This document shows, one piece after another, positions 1 through 8,612 of a stretch of DNA of 55,262 nt. Numbering within the stretch: the first letter of the stretch is position 1; every line of letters starts with the position of its first letter. The notes beneath the pieces were generated by a model. The model was not told the origin of the DNA, ran no database searches, and worked only from the letters and a program-made list of their open reading frames with translations. The translations under genes and the position numbers were made by a program. The stretch is from Prosthecobacter debontii (GTDB lineage: Bacteria > Verrucomicrobiota > Verrucomicrobiia > Verrucomicrobiales > Akkermansiaceae): positions 1 through 55,262 of the forward strand of contig CAMBPB010000011.1 in assembly GCA_945869465.1 (NCBI GenBank). The letters run 5' to 3'.

Positions 1-133
1 CATTTGCTTGAGGACGACCACATTGGCCCGGGTTGGTGTTGTGTTGTTCATTACGCCCTACCGAGTGGCAGGGATTTCAACTCAACACCAGCCCGCTTTT
101 CCGCTCTCAGCTAGGCCTTCCCGTGGGACGGCA

Positions 134-794
134 GTGAAAAAAAACCGTAATGTCATCAGTTTGGCTCTCGCCGGCCTTGGGCTTGTCGTATCGGCCCGGA
201 GTCAGGAGGCGGTCCCTCCGGCGTTTGAAAAGTCCGCCGCAACCCCGGAAGAAACCGATGGCTCAGCTCCCTACGATCCGTTCGATCCGGACATCCATGC
301 GCCCAAGCAGGTGCAAGTCCAGGTGGAGTTTGTGGAAATGCCCCACGAAGTGCTCACCACACTGCTGTTTCTCGCCATGCCAAAAAGCGCCGACGGAACC
401 AGACAAAGACAAAAAAGCGCCTGAAGCGGGGACTTTCACTGGTATCGTCAATCCTTCCACCCCCACTGCGTTTGAAACCCGCAATTTGGGATGCACTCTC
501 GAGGTCGAACCGACCATCGGGGAAGATAATAAGATGATAGACCTCAGATTTTTTCCGGAGTCCATTTGGCACACTGGTGACAGAATTTGGCGCGAAGGCA
601 AAGACTTGGCAGGCATTTCATTCAAAATTTCGCAACCGGATTTCTATACACTTCGTCTCAATACCGCGCTCACCTGCCTGAGCGGCCAATGCACCTTTGC
701 CGCCGCAGTTTTTCCCAAGGACGCCAAGGGTGAAGTGGACATGACCCGCAAGGTGATGATCTTCGTGAAATGTGACATTCTTGTCGTAAAATGA
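134..794 (+). pseudogene. frameshifted secreted protein with secretin-like segment
   Basis: The reading frame opens at a GTG at 134 (VKKNRNVISLALAGLGLVV, a signal-peptide-like start), followed by VQVQVEFVEMPHEVLTTLLF. That frame stops at 424. The continuation lies in the next frame from about 380 (KAPTEPDKDKKAPEAG, then FETRNLGCTLEVEPTIGED and MIDLRFFPE) to the stop at 794. The switch is at or near a run of five A at 381-385. The second half resembles the C-terminal gate region of type II/III secretins, in short soluble relatives common in Verrucomicrobia; this is from memory. The distance between the two conserved parts looks short for the family, so an internal deletion is also likely. It overlaps the next decayed gene by 4 nt, which suggests a former operon. 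Positions 1-133 show no gene I can support. Confidence 0.5.
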
Positions 795-1894
795 AAACTC
801 TCCCCCCATCCCTGATCTTGGCATTGCTGCTTACCGGCATCCGCGGGGACGTCATCACGCTCGCCCATCCCGGCGAGATCCTGCCTCCGCAGAGCACCAC
901 CGTTTGGTCGCCCTTGTTTCAAGCCACCTGGGACAAGCTCAACGCCGGGTTTGGAGGTCCGCCAGTCCGTGCCGAACCACCTAACAACTTGATGGCGAAA
1001 CTCGACTCATTCAAGTGGGATGCCACCAAAGTGATGCCCGATGGATCGTGGAAAATCTGGTGTGGACCGGCGACCCGGGATTTTCTCGAACAAGTGAACC
1101 AGCAAGCCGCCGCGTTCACCAAGGAACCCAAAGGACCATTCAAATTGGTGAGCGAGGATCCTCAAAACCGCGCTGCTTTCGGTCTGCTCGATCGCGAGGT
1201 GGCTTTCCAGAAGGAGTTTTTTCCTCCACCAAACTCCCGATGAAATTCTGCGCTCCCGATGGAGAGCATCCGGTGCGGTTTTTCGGTTTCCGCGACGAAC
1301 TGAGTGGCGACTTTGAAAAGTCAGTGCGCGTCCTGGCGTGGCGGCCGGTCGATCGTTCGCACGCCATCCAAATCCAGTGTAAACAGGCGGACGACACGGT
1401 GATTCTCTATCTTCCGCCGAAGCATCAGGACTTCGCCACCGCCTGCCGCTGGCTCCGCACCTGGCGCTCGGATTTCATGGCGGATGCCCCTGTCACAGGC
1501 GCATGGAATGACAACAGACCTCATATCTACGATGAAAATCAGATCCCCTGTGTCACGCTGGAGTCAAATTCCGACTTGGCTCCACGGCTCCACGGCTCCA
1601 CGGCTCCACGGCTCCACGGCCTTCGCCACTTTGAGAAGGAGAAGTTGCCCTAGACCATCACCCGCGCCGAACAACTCACGCGCTTCAAGCTTCACGAAAA
1701 AGGCGCCCGGGTGAGAGTGGAGGTTTCGCTAGAAGCCAGCCCATTCGGTCCGTCCCCATCAGAGCCGCCCGTCGTCCCCCCGCCGATTCCTCTATGACCA
1801 CCCGTTTTCCGTCTTCCTCTGGCGCGACAATGCCGAGTGGCCGTATTTCGGCGCGTGGATCGGGGATCCATCGGCGTTGATAGCATTCCCGTAA
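791..1894 (+). pseudogene. decayed secreted protein with serpin-like C-terminal motif
   Basis: ATG at 791 starts a signal peptide (MKTLPPSLILALLLTGIRG) and a domain that reads through to 1243. It continues in a second frame (MKFCAPDGEHPVRFFGF ... TVILYLPPKHQDFATACRWL) up to an in-frame TAG at 1651-1653. The same frame resumes after that stop (TITRAEQLTRFKLHEKGARV). A last frameshift near 1785 leads to FLYDHPFSVFLWRDNAEW and a stop at 1892-1894. The ending resembles the serpin signature (F-x-x-D-H-P-F), but with Ser where a hydrophobic residue is usual. At least two frameshifts and one nonsense codon make it a pseudogene. An eight-base tandem repeat sits inside it at 1578-1617. Function unknown; the serpin link is tentative. 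Confidence 0.5.
1578..1617. repeat. octanucleotide tandem repeat, five copies
   Basis: Five perfect head-to-tail copies of GGCTCCAC run from 1578 to 1617. The unit is not a multiple of three, so each copy gained or lost changes the downstream frame. In the current state the array encodes an alternating APRLHGST-type peptide inside the decayed gene. It probably arose by slippage of a single ancestral copy. Confidence 0.9.
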
Positions 1895-2065
1895 GGAGGC
1901 AAAGCACCCCTTCCGTCCACACAAGGTTCGGACAATGTGAACTCAGAGACCAACGGATGAGCCAATATCTATTATATACTCCGGGCGTCTTGCCGGAGCA
2001 AAATGACTTCGCTTGGTTTCCCGAATCGGTATCATCCCCCTCTCCCATGACAGCTGCTCACCGTC
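1895..2065. other. intergenic stretch
   Basis: There is no gene I can support between the end of the decayed serpin-like gene and the palindrome. It contains an AT-rich TATTATATACT stretch near 1970 and a short inverted repeat CTCCGG/CCGGAG near 1979-1998. Neither can be assigned a role. Confidence 0.4.
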
Positions 2066-2103
2066 CTCCCGATTATTGATGCGGCCGCATCAATAATCGG
2101 GAG
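2066..2103. repeat. 38-bp perfect palindrome, downstream copy
   Basis: Bases 2066-2103 form a perfect, loop-less 38-bp palindrome centred on GCGGCCGC, with arms beginning CTCCCGATTATTGAT. Its inner 28 bp are identical to the palindrome at 2902-2935. The right arm contains the stop codon and the last codons (SPDY) of the PaaX-like gene on the minus strand, so the palindrome is part of the coding end. In RNA it would fold into a long hairpin and could end transcription. In DNA it could be a dimer-binding operator or extrude as a cruciform. Confidence 0.95.
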
Positions 2104-2875
2104 ACTGCTGGCCAGCGAGTTCCCCAGCGCGGCGAAGCGCGTTCACTCGCTCCTTCCAAGCCTCCTCACCGGAATATCCATCAGGCCAGAGTTGTCTGGG
2201 CAGCAAGGGATCGCCTTCGATGCATGCCGACCATAGTTCCCTTTCGAGGCACCCCCACTCACGCAACTTCTCCCGGAGGTCCGCGCATCCAGCAGGAGGA
2301 AGTCCCGTCAAGTGGCTGCGGTATTTCTGATAGTCCCGGTGAACCCTGGTAAAATCCCAGGCTGTGGTTACGAGTTCCGAGTCGCTCTCGCCACAACAGG
2401 TCACCCCTTCGAAAAACGTCATCACCCCGCAGTAGGATGCCGTTTTCTTCAACTTCTTGCCAATCAAATGCACGGGATCGGGGCTGATCCAAACGCTTCC
2501 CTGCAAACCTCCGAAGCGGGCTGCGCGCAATTGTTTGCGAAACTCATTCCGCAATCCACGCTTCGTCTCAGGCAGATCGAAAACGACCATCCGCCACTTG
2601 CCATCCCACCCGCGATTCCACTGTTCCTCGGGATGCCTACCGCCGAGTGCGCGAAGATAACCTTTTCGGGTCAGGCGATAAACTCGCTCCAATCCATCCG
2701 AACTCTCACGGGATTCCAACCAACCCTGTGCCTCCAGCGCCTGAATCTGACGCAGGTAGCCGTTGCGATAGGACCATTCCTCAAAAGAGGCCGTCATCTT
2801 CCTCCACGACGGTCGCATCATCGTGTCCGCCATCCAGAGACATTGATAGAGAATGAGTTCGGTTTTCGATTTCAT
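2090..2875 (-). CDS. PaaX-family protein with Cas2-like central domain
   Basis: A 261-residue protein. The N-terminus (1-80) is winged-helix-like (ELILYQCLWMAD ... YRLTRKGYLRALG). The centre (about 90-190) carries WRMVVFDLPE followed by FRKQLRAARFGGLQGSVW, the pattern of the PaaX middle domain, which shares the Cas2 ferredoxin-like fold. The remainder matches a PaaX-like C-terminal helical region. Classical PaaX represses phenylacetate catabolism genes on sensing phenylacetyl-CoA, but no paa genes are present here. The gene lies exactly between two palindromes that share a 28-bp core: one starts 27 bp upstream of its ATG (operator-like position) and one overlaps its stop codon. It could be an autoregulated repressor or part of a single-gene mobile or nuclease cassette. 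There are no cas1, repeats or spacers to make it a CRISPR gene. Confidence 0.75.
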   Translation of the reverse strand: MKSKTELILYQCLWMADTMMRPSWRKMTASFEEWSYRNGYLRQIQALEAQGWLESRESSDGLERVYRLTRKGYLRALGGRHPEEQWNRGWDGKWRMVVFDLPETKRGLRNEFRKQLRAARFGGLQGSVWISPDPVHLIGKKLKKTASYCGVMTFFEGVTCCGESDSELVTTAWDFTRVHRDYQKYRSHLTGLPPAGCADLREKLREWGCLERELWSACIEGDPLLPRQLWPDGYSGEEAWKERVNALRRAGELAGQQSPDY

Positions 2876-2901
2876 GATGATTTCCCCCGCAGGTTCAATT
2901 T

Positions 2902-2935
2902 ACAGATTATTGATGCGGCCGCATCAATAATCTGT
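2902..2935. promoter_or_regulatory. 34-bp perfect palindrome upstream of the PaaX-like gene
   Basis: A perfect 34-bp palindrome at 2902-2935 has the same 28-bp core and GCGGCCGC centre as the copy at 2066-2103. The outermost bases differ (ACA/TGT here, CTCCC/GGGAG there), so each copy is independently symmetric. It sits 27 bp upstream of the start at 2875, where a repressor dimer would block a promoter. The likely role is an autoregulatory operator for the PaaX-like protein; an element end is an alternative. Confidence 0.8.
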
Positions 2936-2969
2936 TCGGGATGGGCGGCCTTTCCTGCCGCGGGGGCCT

Positions 2970-4163
2970 TCAACGCAGCAATTCCGCCAGGTGTTGTTCC
3001 AGTATGCCGGTAAGCTGGAGCGCGCCGCCTTTGGCGGGGACTTCGCCGGAATCTATCAAATCACTCACGGGAATCGGTTCTCCGGCAGTGACACGGGCGG
3101 TGCGGGCGGCCGGATAGATTGGAAAACCCAGCAGATCCTCCTCGAGTTTCATGATCATCTCGGCGCGGCGGTCAAGCGAGGGATCCACTGCCAGATAGTC
3201 TCCGATATAACTGTGCGCCTGGAGAGCGGTGAACACGCGATCGAGATCATCCAGCAGAATCTCGCGTGCGGCGGGAGACGGTGGATTTGCCGCATCCAGG
3301 AGTCGGCGGCGGATTCGGTAGCGCAGGGCGCGCACGCGCTCGGGAGGAGTCACGGCCTTGGCATCGCGAGGATAGCGGTCTTCGACGATGGCGAGCATGT
3401 TTTCACATAACTGGGACAGGCGCTCCTGGATCACCCCGGTGCCGGCCCGGCCGAGGTATTCGGTTTCCTTGAGCGCGAGCACGCCGGTGGCGAGCCGGAT
3501 GACCCGTTCGTCGAGCAGCATGGCGGGTTTCGGCGTCCAGCCGATGCGGTCTTCGAGCCGCGAGAGGCGGTCGCGGAAGGTGGCTTCGACCGCAGGATCG
3601 TGGAAAAACCGCAGGCCGATCGGGACGAGGAAGGCGCGTTTGCTTTCAGTGAGCCGGGTGGCCGCCTTGAGCAGGATCGACGCCACACCCTCGTTGAGCG
3701 GATCGAGGCGGCGGTGGTGATGATAGATCTCACCTTCCGGAAAGATGACAAGCGGATCCGTGCCGCGCTCCAACAACGAGATCGAGGTCTTGATGGCGGA
3801 TAGATCCGGCCCGTCGCGGTCCACCGAAAAAACGCCCATGCCTTGCAGCGCCCAACCGGCGCTTGGGCTCACCTCGAAGATCTCGCGCGCGCCCATGAAA
3901 TACGGCCGCATGCCATGGCGGGCGGTGAGTTCCATGATCACATGCGGGTCCGAGTGGTCGGAGTGGTTAGGCGCAAGCATCAGCGAGTGGCCCGCGTCGC
4001 TCAGCTCCCTGACTGCCGGGAAGCCCTCGTCGCGGATGGTTTCAATCCGGTATTTCCTCGCGAGATGAATCCGGCGGTTCACCATCAATCCAAGCGGACG
4101 CAGCCAGCCGCGCATTTGCGGCGGGCGAAACAAGTAGGGTAGGTCGTTGCGGAGGCGGCGCAT
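2970..4163 (-). CDS. PlsC-family glycerolipid acyltransferase-like protein
   Basis: A 397-residue protein. It has the acyltransferase motif NHSDHSDP (NHx4D box, about residue 80), a middle block around AREIF and GVFSVDRDGPD, and FPEGEIY (the FPEG motif). This order is that of lysophosphatidate/glycerol-3-phosphate acyltransferases, which move an acyl chain to a lysophospholipid at the inner membrane. The roughly 200 residues after the catalytic domain are not recognised and make it longer than a minimal PlsC. The start ATG at 4163 leaves a 40-bp gap to the pseudopilin operon upstream, so it may be read from that promoter. Substrate unknown. Confidence 0.75.
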   Translation of the reverse strand: MRRLRNDLPYLFRPPQMRGWLRPLGLMVNRRIHLARKYRIETIRDEGFPAVRELSDAGHSLMLAPNHSDHSDPHVIMELTARHGMRPYFMGAREIFEVSPSAGWALQGMGVFSVDRDGPDLSAIKTSISLLERGTDPLVIFPEGEIYHHHRRLDPLNEGVASILLKAATRLTESKRAFLVPIGLRFFHDPAVEATFRDRLSRLEDRIGWTPKPAMLLDERVIRLATGVLALKETEYLGRAGTGVIQERLSQLCENMLAIVEDRYPRDAKAVTPPERVRALRYRIRRRLLDAANPPSPAAREILLDDLDRVFTALQAHSYIGDYLAVDPSLDRRAEMIMKLEEDLLGFPIYPAARTARVTAGEPIPVSDLIDSGEVPAKGGALQLTGILEQHLAELLR

Positions 4164-4203
4164 GGCGATGAGCGTGCGACAACCGGTCGCATTTCACCAG
4201 CAC

Positions 4204-4887
4204 TCAATCCGTGCTCAGGAATTTCCTGTCCCTGAAATTAAGCGAGCGGACCTTGCCCTGTTCGTCATCATATAACAAAACGACATAATTTCCCTTCGAA
4301 GCGACGGGGATCGACACCAGGTCCCCATCGGCGGTTCTGAGCGGCACATAGCCACGGGGAAAAAGGATCGGCGCCTGGGTGACGGCGAGTCGCTTGACGA
4401 GAACCGGGTTCCATCCGCCTTTGAGCTCGCGCATTTCCACCTTGATTTCCGGAGTGTGGGAAACCGAAACGAATGTCGCGCTGCGGTCCTCCTCGGGATC
4501 GCGCTGTTTCAATCTGAGAACGCGGATTGCCCAATGCGCTGGCTCATCCTCCGTCGCAGGGATTCTTTCGGCGAATGGAATGAGGATGGTTATTTTGTTA
4601 GGCTCGACCCCCACCCGCGTGCTTCCCTCCTTGGTCCCTAAGCGGGCAAACCTCACCGTGCGCATCCCCGGCTCGACACTGACACCACCAGTGACATCAC
4701 CGATCCTGTAACCTTTTTCGTTAGTTCTCGCGCCATCGATTTCCATGGTCAACATCCCGGATCCTGCGGCAACGGCGTTGGCCAGGCGGACGAATCCATT
4801 CTTCGGCTCATCGCGGGCGATCGCCGCGAGCGGCAGCACCGCAATGGCGAGAACTCCGAATTTGAGAGTTTCAAAAATCGTTTTCAT
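4204..4887 (-). CDS. secreted hypothetical protein, fifth gene of the pseudopilin cassette
   Basis: A 227-residue protein with an N-terminal signal peptide (KFGVLAIAVLPLAAIA, cleavage near ARDEP). The rest is a beta-rich, charged domain that I do not recognise (GFVRLANAVAAGSG ... VRSLNFRDRKFLSTD). Its ATG lies 17 bp inside the end of the preceding GspK-like gene, so the two are translationally coupled. This places it as the last member of the cassette, probably a periplasmic or exported partner of the pseudopilins. Confidence 0.6.
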   Translation of the reverse strand: MKTIFETLKFGVLAIAVLPLAAIARDEPKNGFVRLANAVAAGSGMLTMEIDGARTNEKGYRIGDVTGGVSVEPGMRTVRFARLGTKEGSTRVGVEPNKITILIPFAERIPATEDEPAHWAIRVLRLKQRDPEEDRSATFVSVSHTPEIKVEMRELKGGWNPVLVKRLAVTQAPILFPRGYVPLRTADGDLVSIPVASKGNYVVLLYDDEQGKVRSLNFRDRKFLSTD

Positions 4888-7873
4888 AGGTCACTCGGGG
4901 ACGATGTTTGGCGGGATCGATGGTTCCATCAGCCCTTCTCTCGCCGGGATCGGCGAAGACCGTGAACACCTTCCTGGATTCCGCCAGAATCTCGCGCCGG
5001 CTCTCCAACCCGCTGACGGACTGGCCGATGACCCAGACCCGGAAATTTCTCGAGCGGACGGTGGACGCCTCATAGACCCGGGCGAACACTTCTTCCGCCG
5101 CGGCGTCCGACCATTGGATGTCCTTGAAGTCCGGATAAACGTCGCGGTTTCCAAAAACCGGGTTGCCGTTCTCGTCTAGGACCGCCGCCAGTTCGGAGGT
5201 GCTGGCGAAAGGCCGGCGAAGCACAATCGCGTCGGCAATCCGATCGGCCACCCGGATGAAGGTCGGAGCACCGAGTTCGAGTGGTGCGGTCTGCGGCCTG
5301 AACGCTCCGGACGTGGTGTCGTGTTCCCACCCGGTGACACGCCGCAGTTCAGGATCCTGTGCGAGCAACCCGGCGGCCATGGAGCGCAGCGCGTTTTTGT
5401 TAGACGTGTTGACGTTGATGTGGCCATTGATTTCGATCAGGTTTCCCTCGCGTTCGTCAGAGTGATTGGAATTGGGAATTCCGGCATGGAACAAGTCCAG
5501 AAGTTGCGCGGCCCGCTCGCCCGGACGGTCGAATCGTTCATGCTCCGGACGTCCGATCCGCAATGTGTTGCCTCCTCCGTGGTCGGTGCTTGGCGTGGAT
5601 GCGAGGGTGACCTCCGGCCAGGCATTGCGAGCGATTGGCATGATGCTTGAGAGAATCCCGGTATCCTCCGCGCCACTTCCCGGCTGGCCTTTCAGGTCTT
5701 TGTATGTGGGCTTCCAAAGAACCGGGTCATAAACTCTGCCGAGTTCCGTCACACTGTAGAAACGTCCCAGGTTGGAAATCCTCTGCAGCGCGTTTTCAGG
5801 GAGCGGGACCGGGGGCGGCGGCCACGCCGCGGTGTCGGTTGGAAGGATCGCATTTTTGAATATCACCTCAAATGCCCCGGTCGGGGAATCATGGCCGCCA
5901 TCGGGCCATTCCGAGGGCAGGACGCGGCCGAAGTGATTTCGTTTCGCGGTGCTGGGATCCCTGTCGTAGACTGAAAAGCGGCGGATATTCCGGCGGTTCG
6001 GGCTGATATTTTCCGGATAGGAGTTTTCTCCAAGGCGCGTGGTCCTCAGATAGTGCGCGATTCGCGGATCGCCCATGTTGTTGACAAAAAAACCATAGGT
6101 TCCGTAGCTGTGACCTGGAATCGCGGCCTTGGCGGCGACTCTTGGCTGGGTTGTCCTGAAATTGCTAACACCATAGGGATCGCGGGAGATACTGGTGATG
6201 GTCTGTATTGCCTGCTCGTTCCAAAACAAGGTGACGCCGCGCATTCCGAGTTCGGGCTCCAGCAGATCGAACTCCTCCGTCTTCATTTGCCCCTTGGAGT
6301 TGAATGTCGGCGCATAGTCCAAGGTGTAATCCACGCTGGCGAATTCATGAAAGCGATATTCATCCGGACTGAGGGTGATGGTCTGCAACGGGCCACGGAA
6401 TTTGCCTTCTGCGCTTCGCGTGAGATTGTGGGTGGACTTGGCCGGATCCAGCAGGATGGAGGGATCGTCGAAGGGCAGGGATTGCGCGCTGGCTCCGATG
6501 GTTTCGGGTTGAAGGTTGACTTCATAACTCAATCGGCACGCGCCGGATACGGGCTGATTCGTCATGTTCCACAACTCCGCGAACAGCTTGAAGCGCCAGG
6601 CCAAAACGTATCGCGAGCCGATTTTCCGTGTGCCCAGGAAATCGATGTGCAGCACAATCTCACTCAACAACGGATAGGCGTCCAGGCCCAGATAACTGCC
6701 GGGGCCGATCGTCGGATCGCTATCGCTATCGGCGTAGTCGAGCGCTCCGGCGGCCAGGGTCTTGAGATAGTCATCGGTAAAACCTCCGCGGCGTTTGCCA
6801 TTGAAATCCGGCAGCGCGTCGCCGATCCTCGCGGCGATGGCATCGACCGCCGAACTCCGCGATTCTGCCAGAAGGTGGTTGAGATTGAGCTTGGGCCTGC
6901 CCGTGACCTTCTCCGACAACCCGGGAGCAAACGGGACCAACGCCTGTTCACGATAGCTCCGATTAACCGGGCTAACGTCGCGTTCCAAGGCCGCCGCCAG
7001 TGGATCGGTTAGCAAGCCGGTTGCCACAGCGCGCGGCAGGGCGGAGCCGTCAGGACCACGGAATCCCGCGGCTCCCACCATTGATTCCGGCGACAGCATC
7101 GCCGGGCGGCCAGCGATGACTTTCCGGGTCAGGGTTTTTCCATCCGCCGCCGCGGTTTTTGATTGATCCCCGGACTCCGGGTCCAGAACGTGAAGCGCCA
7201 TCGCGCTCAGCGGCGGCGCGTCGTCCGGCCGAGCTTTTGCCGGAGGGTGGGGAAACTTCGGCCGCGCGTGAACTCCGCCTTCTCCATCCTCGTTTCCGGC
7301 GACGCGTCCGTCGATTTTCCCCTGCATGTCCTCCACCCAGTATGCATAACGGGAAACCGTCTTGCCATCCGGATTCCTGATGGAAATCCAACTGATTCTG
7401 ACGGGGTCGCACCATGGCAGGGTGGTGAGTTCCGCAGGTTCTTCACCTAACAATAAAGGTGCCGCAGGAGCTTCGAGCTTGCCCCCGGTCCCCGGTGGCG
7501 CAGCGGTGCTGAACAAGGGAACATAGTGGAAGTTCAAGGATTTACCCCCACCCGATCCGCGGGCGAGATAGAGATAGGCAATCGGATCTTTTTTCGCAAC
7601 GGGTGCCTGCGTGTGTTGGAGAATCAGGAAATCGTCGTTGGCCGCTTCAATTGCCAGGATTCCGCGAACTTCCTCCAGCCCGGCACGGACGGCTAGATCG
7701 GCGCGCTGGCGCTCCACAAACGCGCGCGCCGTGCTCCGTTCGGTGCCGGCGACCAGCAGAATCCCCACCGCAAGAATGAGCAGCGCGCTGACGATGACAA
7801 GGATGGCGGGCAGGGTGAATCCCGCCGCCCTGACTCGCCGGGACAGGAGGCTACGAGCTCTCATGGTTTCCAT
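4871..7873 (-). CDS. Verru_Chthon cassette protein A, GspK-like large pseudopilin
   Basis: A 1000-residue protein with a prepilin-type start: basic leader RRVRAAG, then FTLPAILVIVSALLILAVG. The residue five after the cleavage site is not Glu, which is also true of GspK, the tip pseudopilin of type II secretion. The body after the hydrophobic helix contains long polar segments and repeated helix-turn patterns. The gene is fourth in a set that reads like GspH, I, J, K; it overlaps both neighbours. The length, position and N-terminus match the family named Verru_Chthon cassette protein A. The role is inferred: tip of a pseudopilus in a secretion or fibre system. ATG at 7873 or the one at 7864 may be the start. 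Confidence 0.7.
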   Translation of the reverse strand: METMRARSLLSRRVRAAGFTLPAILVIVSALLILAVGILLVAGTERSTARAFVERQRADLAVRAGLEEVRGILAIEAANDDFLILQHTQAPVAKKDPIAYLYLARGSGGGKSLNFHYVPLFSTAAPPGTGGKLEAPAAPLLLGEEPAELTTLPWCDPVRISWISIRNPDGKTVSRYAYWVEDMQGKIDGRVAGNEDGEGGVHARPKFPHPPAKARPDDAPPLSAMALHVLDPESGDQSKTAAADGKTLTRKVIAGRPAMLSPESMVGAAGFRGPDGSALPRAVATGLLTDPLAAALERDVSPVNRSYREQALVPFAPGLSEKVTGRPKLNLNHLLAESRSSAVDAIAARIGDALPDFNGKRRGGFTDDYLKTLAAGALDYADSDSDPTIGPGSYLGLDAYPLLSEIVLHIDFLGTRKIGSRYVLAWRFKLFAELWNMTNQPVSGACRLSYEVNLQPETIGASAQSLPFDDPSILLDPAKSTHNLTRSAEGKFRGPLQTITLSPDEYRFHEFASVDYTLDYAPTFNSKGQMKTEEFDLLEPELGMRGVTLFWNEQAIQTITSISRDPYGVSNFRTTQPRVAAKAAIPGHSYGTYGFFVNNMGDPRIAHYLRTTRLGENSYPENISPNRRNIRRFSVYDRDPSTAKRNHFGRVLPSEWPDGGHDSPTGAFEVIFKNAILPTDTAAWPPPPVPLPENALQRISNLGRFYSVTELGRVYDPVLWKPTYKDLKGQPGSGAEDTGILSSIMPIARNAWPEVTLASTPSTDHGGGNTLRIGRPEHERFDRPGERAAQLLDLFHAGIPNSNHSDEREGNLIEINGHINVNTSNKNALRSMAAGLLAQDPELRRVTGWEHDTTSGAFRPQTAPLELGAPTFIRVADRIADAIVLRRPFASTSELAAVLDENGNPVFGNRDVYPDFKDIQWSDAAAEEVFARVYEASTVRSRNFRVWVIGQSVSGLESRREILAESRKVFTVFADPGERRADGTIDPAKHRPRVTYENDF

Positions 7874-8612
7874 AACGAATCAGGGTTGCAAACACTTCGA
7901 GCTTCGCGTGGCGGTCCGCCCCGGCCGCCTTTCCTAGCAGGTGTGCGGTGGTTCCCGCGCCATCCCAATCCCGCGGCAGCTTGAGTTTTCCTGCCAGATC
8001 ACGGCGGGCGATGATCAGACGCACATCGAGCGCCTCGGGGCCAGCAATGTCGTTTTCTAACCAGTCGATCCACTTGCCCGACGCATCGCGCGACTTCGGC
8101 CGCGCTTCGAACGCCACGACCCCGAAGGCGACCGGTTCGTCGATGTGGCTCCGCTCCGTGAAAAGGGAGGCAACCCGGTTGTTTCCTAACGCCTTGAACG
8201 TATCCGCGCTTTCACGAAAGCCGCGCATCAGGCATCGGACAGTCTTTCCGCCGATTGTGAGATCCTTGATATAATACACCACCGCGCAAAGATCACCGAT
8301 CCGGCCGGCATCGGACTGGGACTGGGGAGGCTGGAGACTGAGAAAGCCCAAGCGGTCGGCGGGCCAGGCGGCTACCGATATTTCAAGCACGCCATTCTGA
8401 TGGAAACGGGCAGTGGACAAATCCGTAGCGAGCTGCGTGATCACCGCCCGACCCTCGCGCTCGCTCGCCACGCCGCCTCCGACGCGCTCATAGCCGTCGC
8501 CCGAGCTTCCTAACAAAGCTGCCGCCGCCAGCAGGATCATCGACCCGATCGTCATTGAACACATCAGTTCGATCAGGGAAAAGCCGCGGGAATCCAGGGG
8601 CGCGGACGTCAT
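7851..8612 (-). CDS. Verru_Chthon cassette protein C, GspJ-like pseudopilin
   Basis: A 253-residue protein with a class III prepilin signal: leader MTSAPLDSRG and then FSLIELMCSMTIGSMILLA, with Glu at position five of the mature form. After the helix comes ASEREGRAVITQLATDLSTARFH, the pattern of GspJ-like pseudopilins. Its ATG overlaps the stop of the preceding gene (ATGA) and its end overlaps the start of the large cassette A gene. Expected processing by a prepilin peptidase (not in this window) and assembly at the inner membrane. Confidence 0.7.
   Translation of the reverse strand: MTSAPLDSRGFSLIELMCSMTIGSMILLAAAALLGSSGDGYERVGGGVASEREGRAVITQLATDLSTARFHQNGVLEISVAAWPADRLGFLSLQPPQSQSDAGRIGDLCAVVYYIKDLTIGGKTVRCLMRGFRESADTFKALGNNRVASLFTERSHIDEPVAFGVVAFEARPKSRDASGKWIDWLENDIAGPEALDVRLIIARRDLAGKLKLPRDWDGAGTTAHLLGKAAGADRHAKLEVFATLIRYGNHESS

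Noticed and set aside
1837..2079. 80-codon plus-strand ORF
   Set aside because: It runs through the decayed gene end and palindrome arm with no coding character.
2090..2875. stand-alone cas2
   Set aside because: The Cas2-like fold is embedded in a full PaaX architecture with a winged-helix domain; no cas1, repeats or other cas genes are near.
6053..7012. 319-codon plus-strand frame
   Set aside because: It is the complement of the cassette A gene; no motif and no sensible start.
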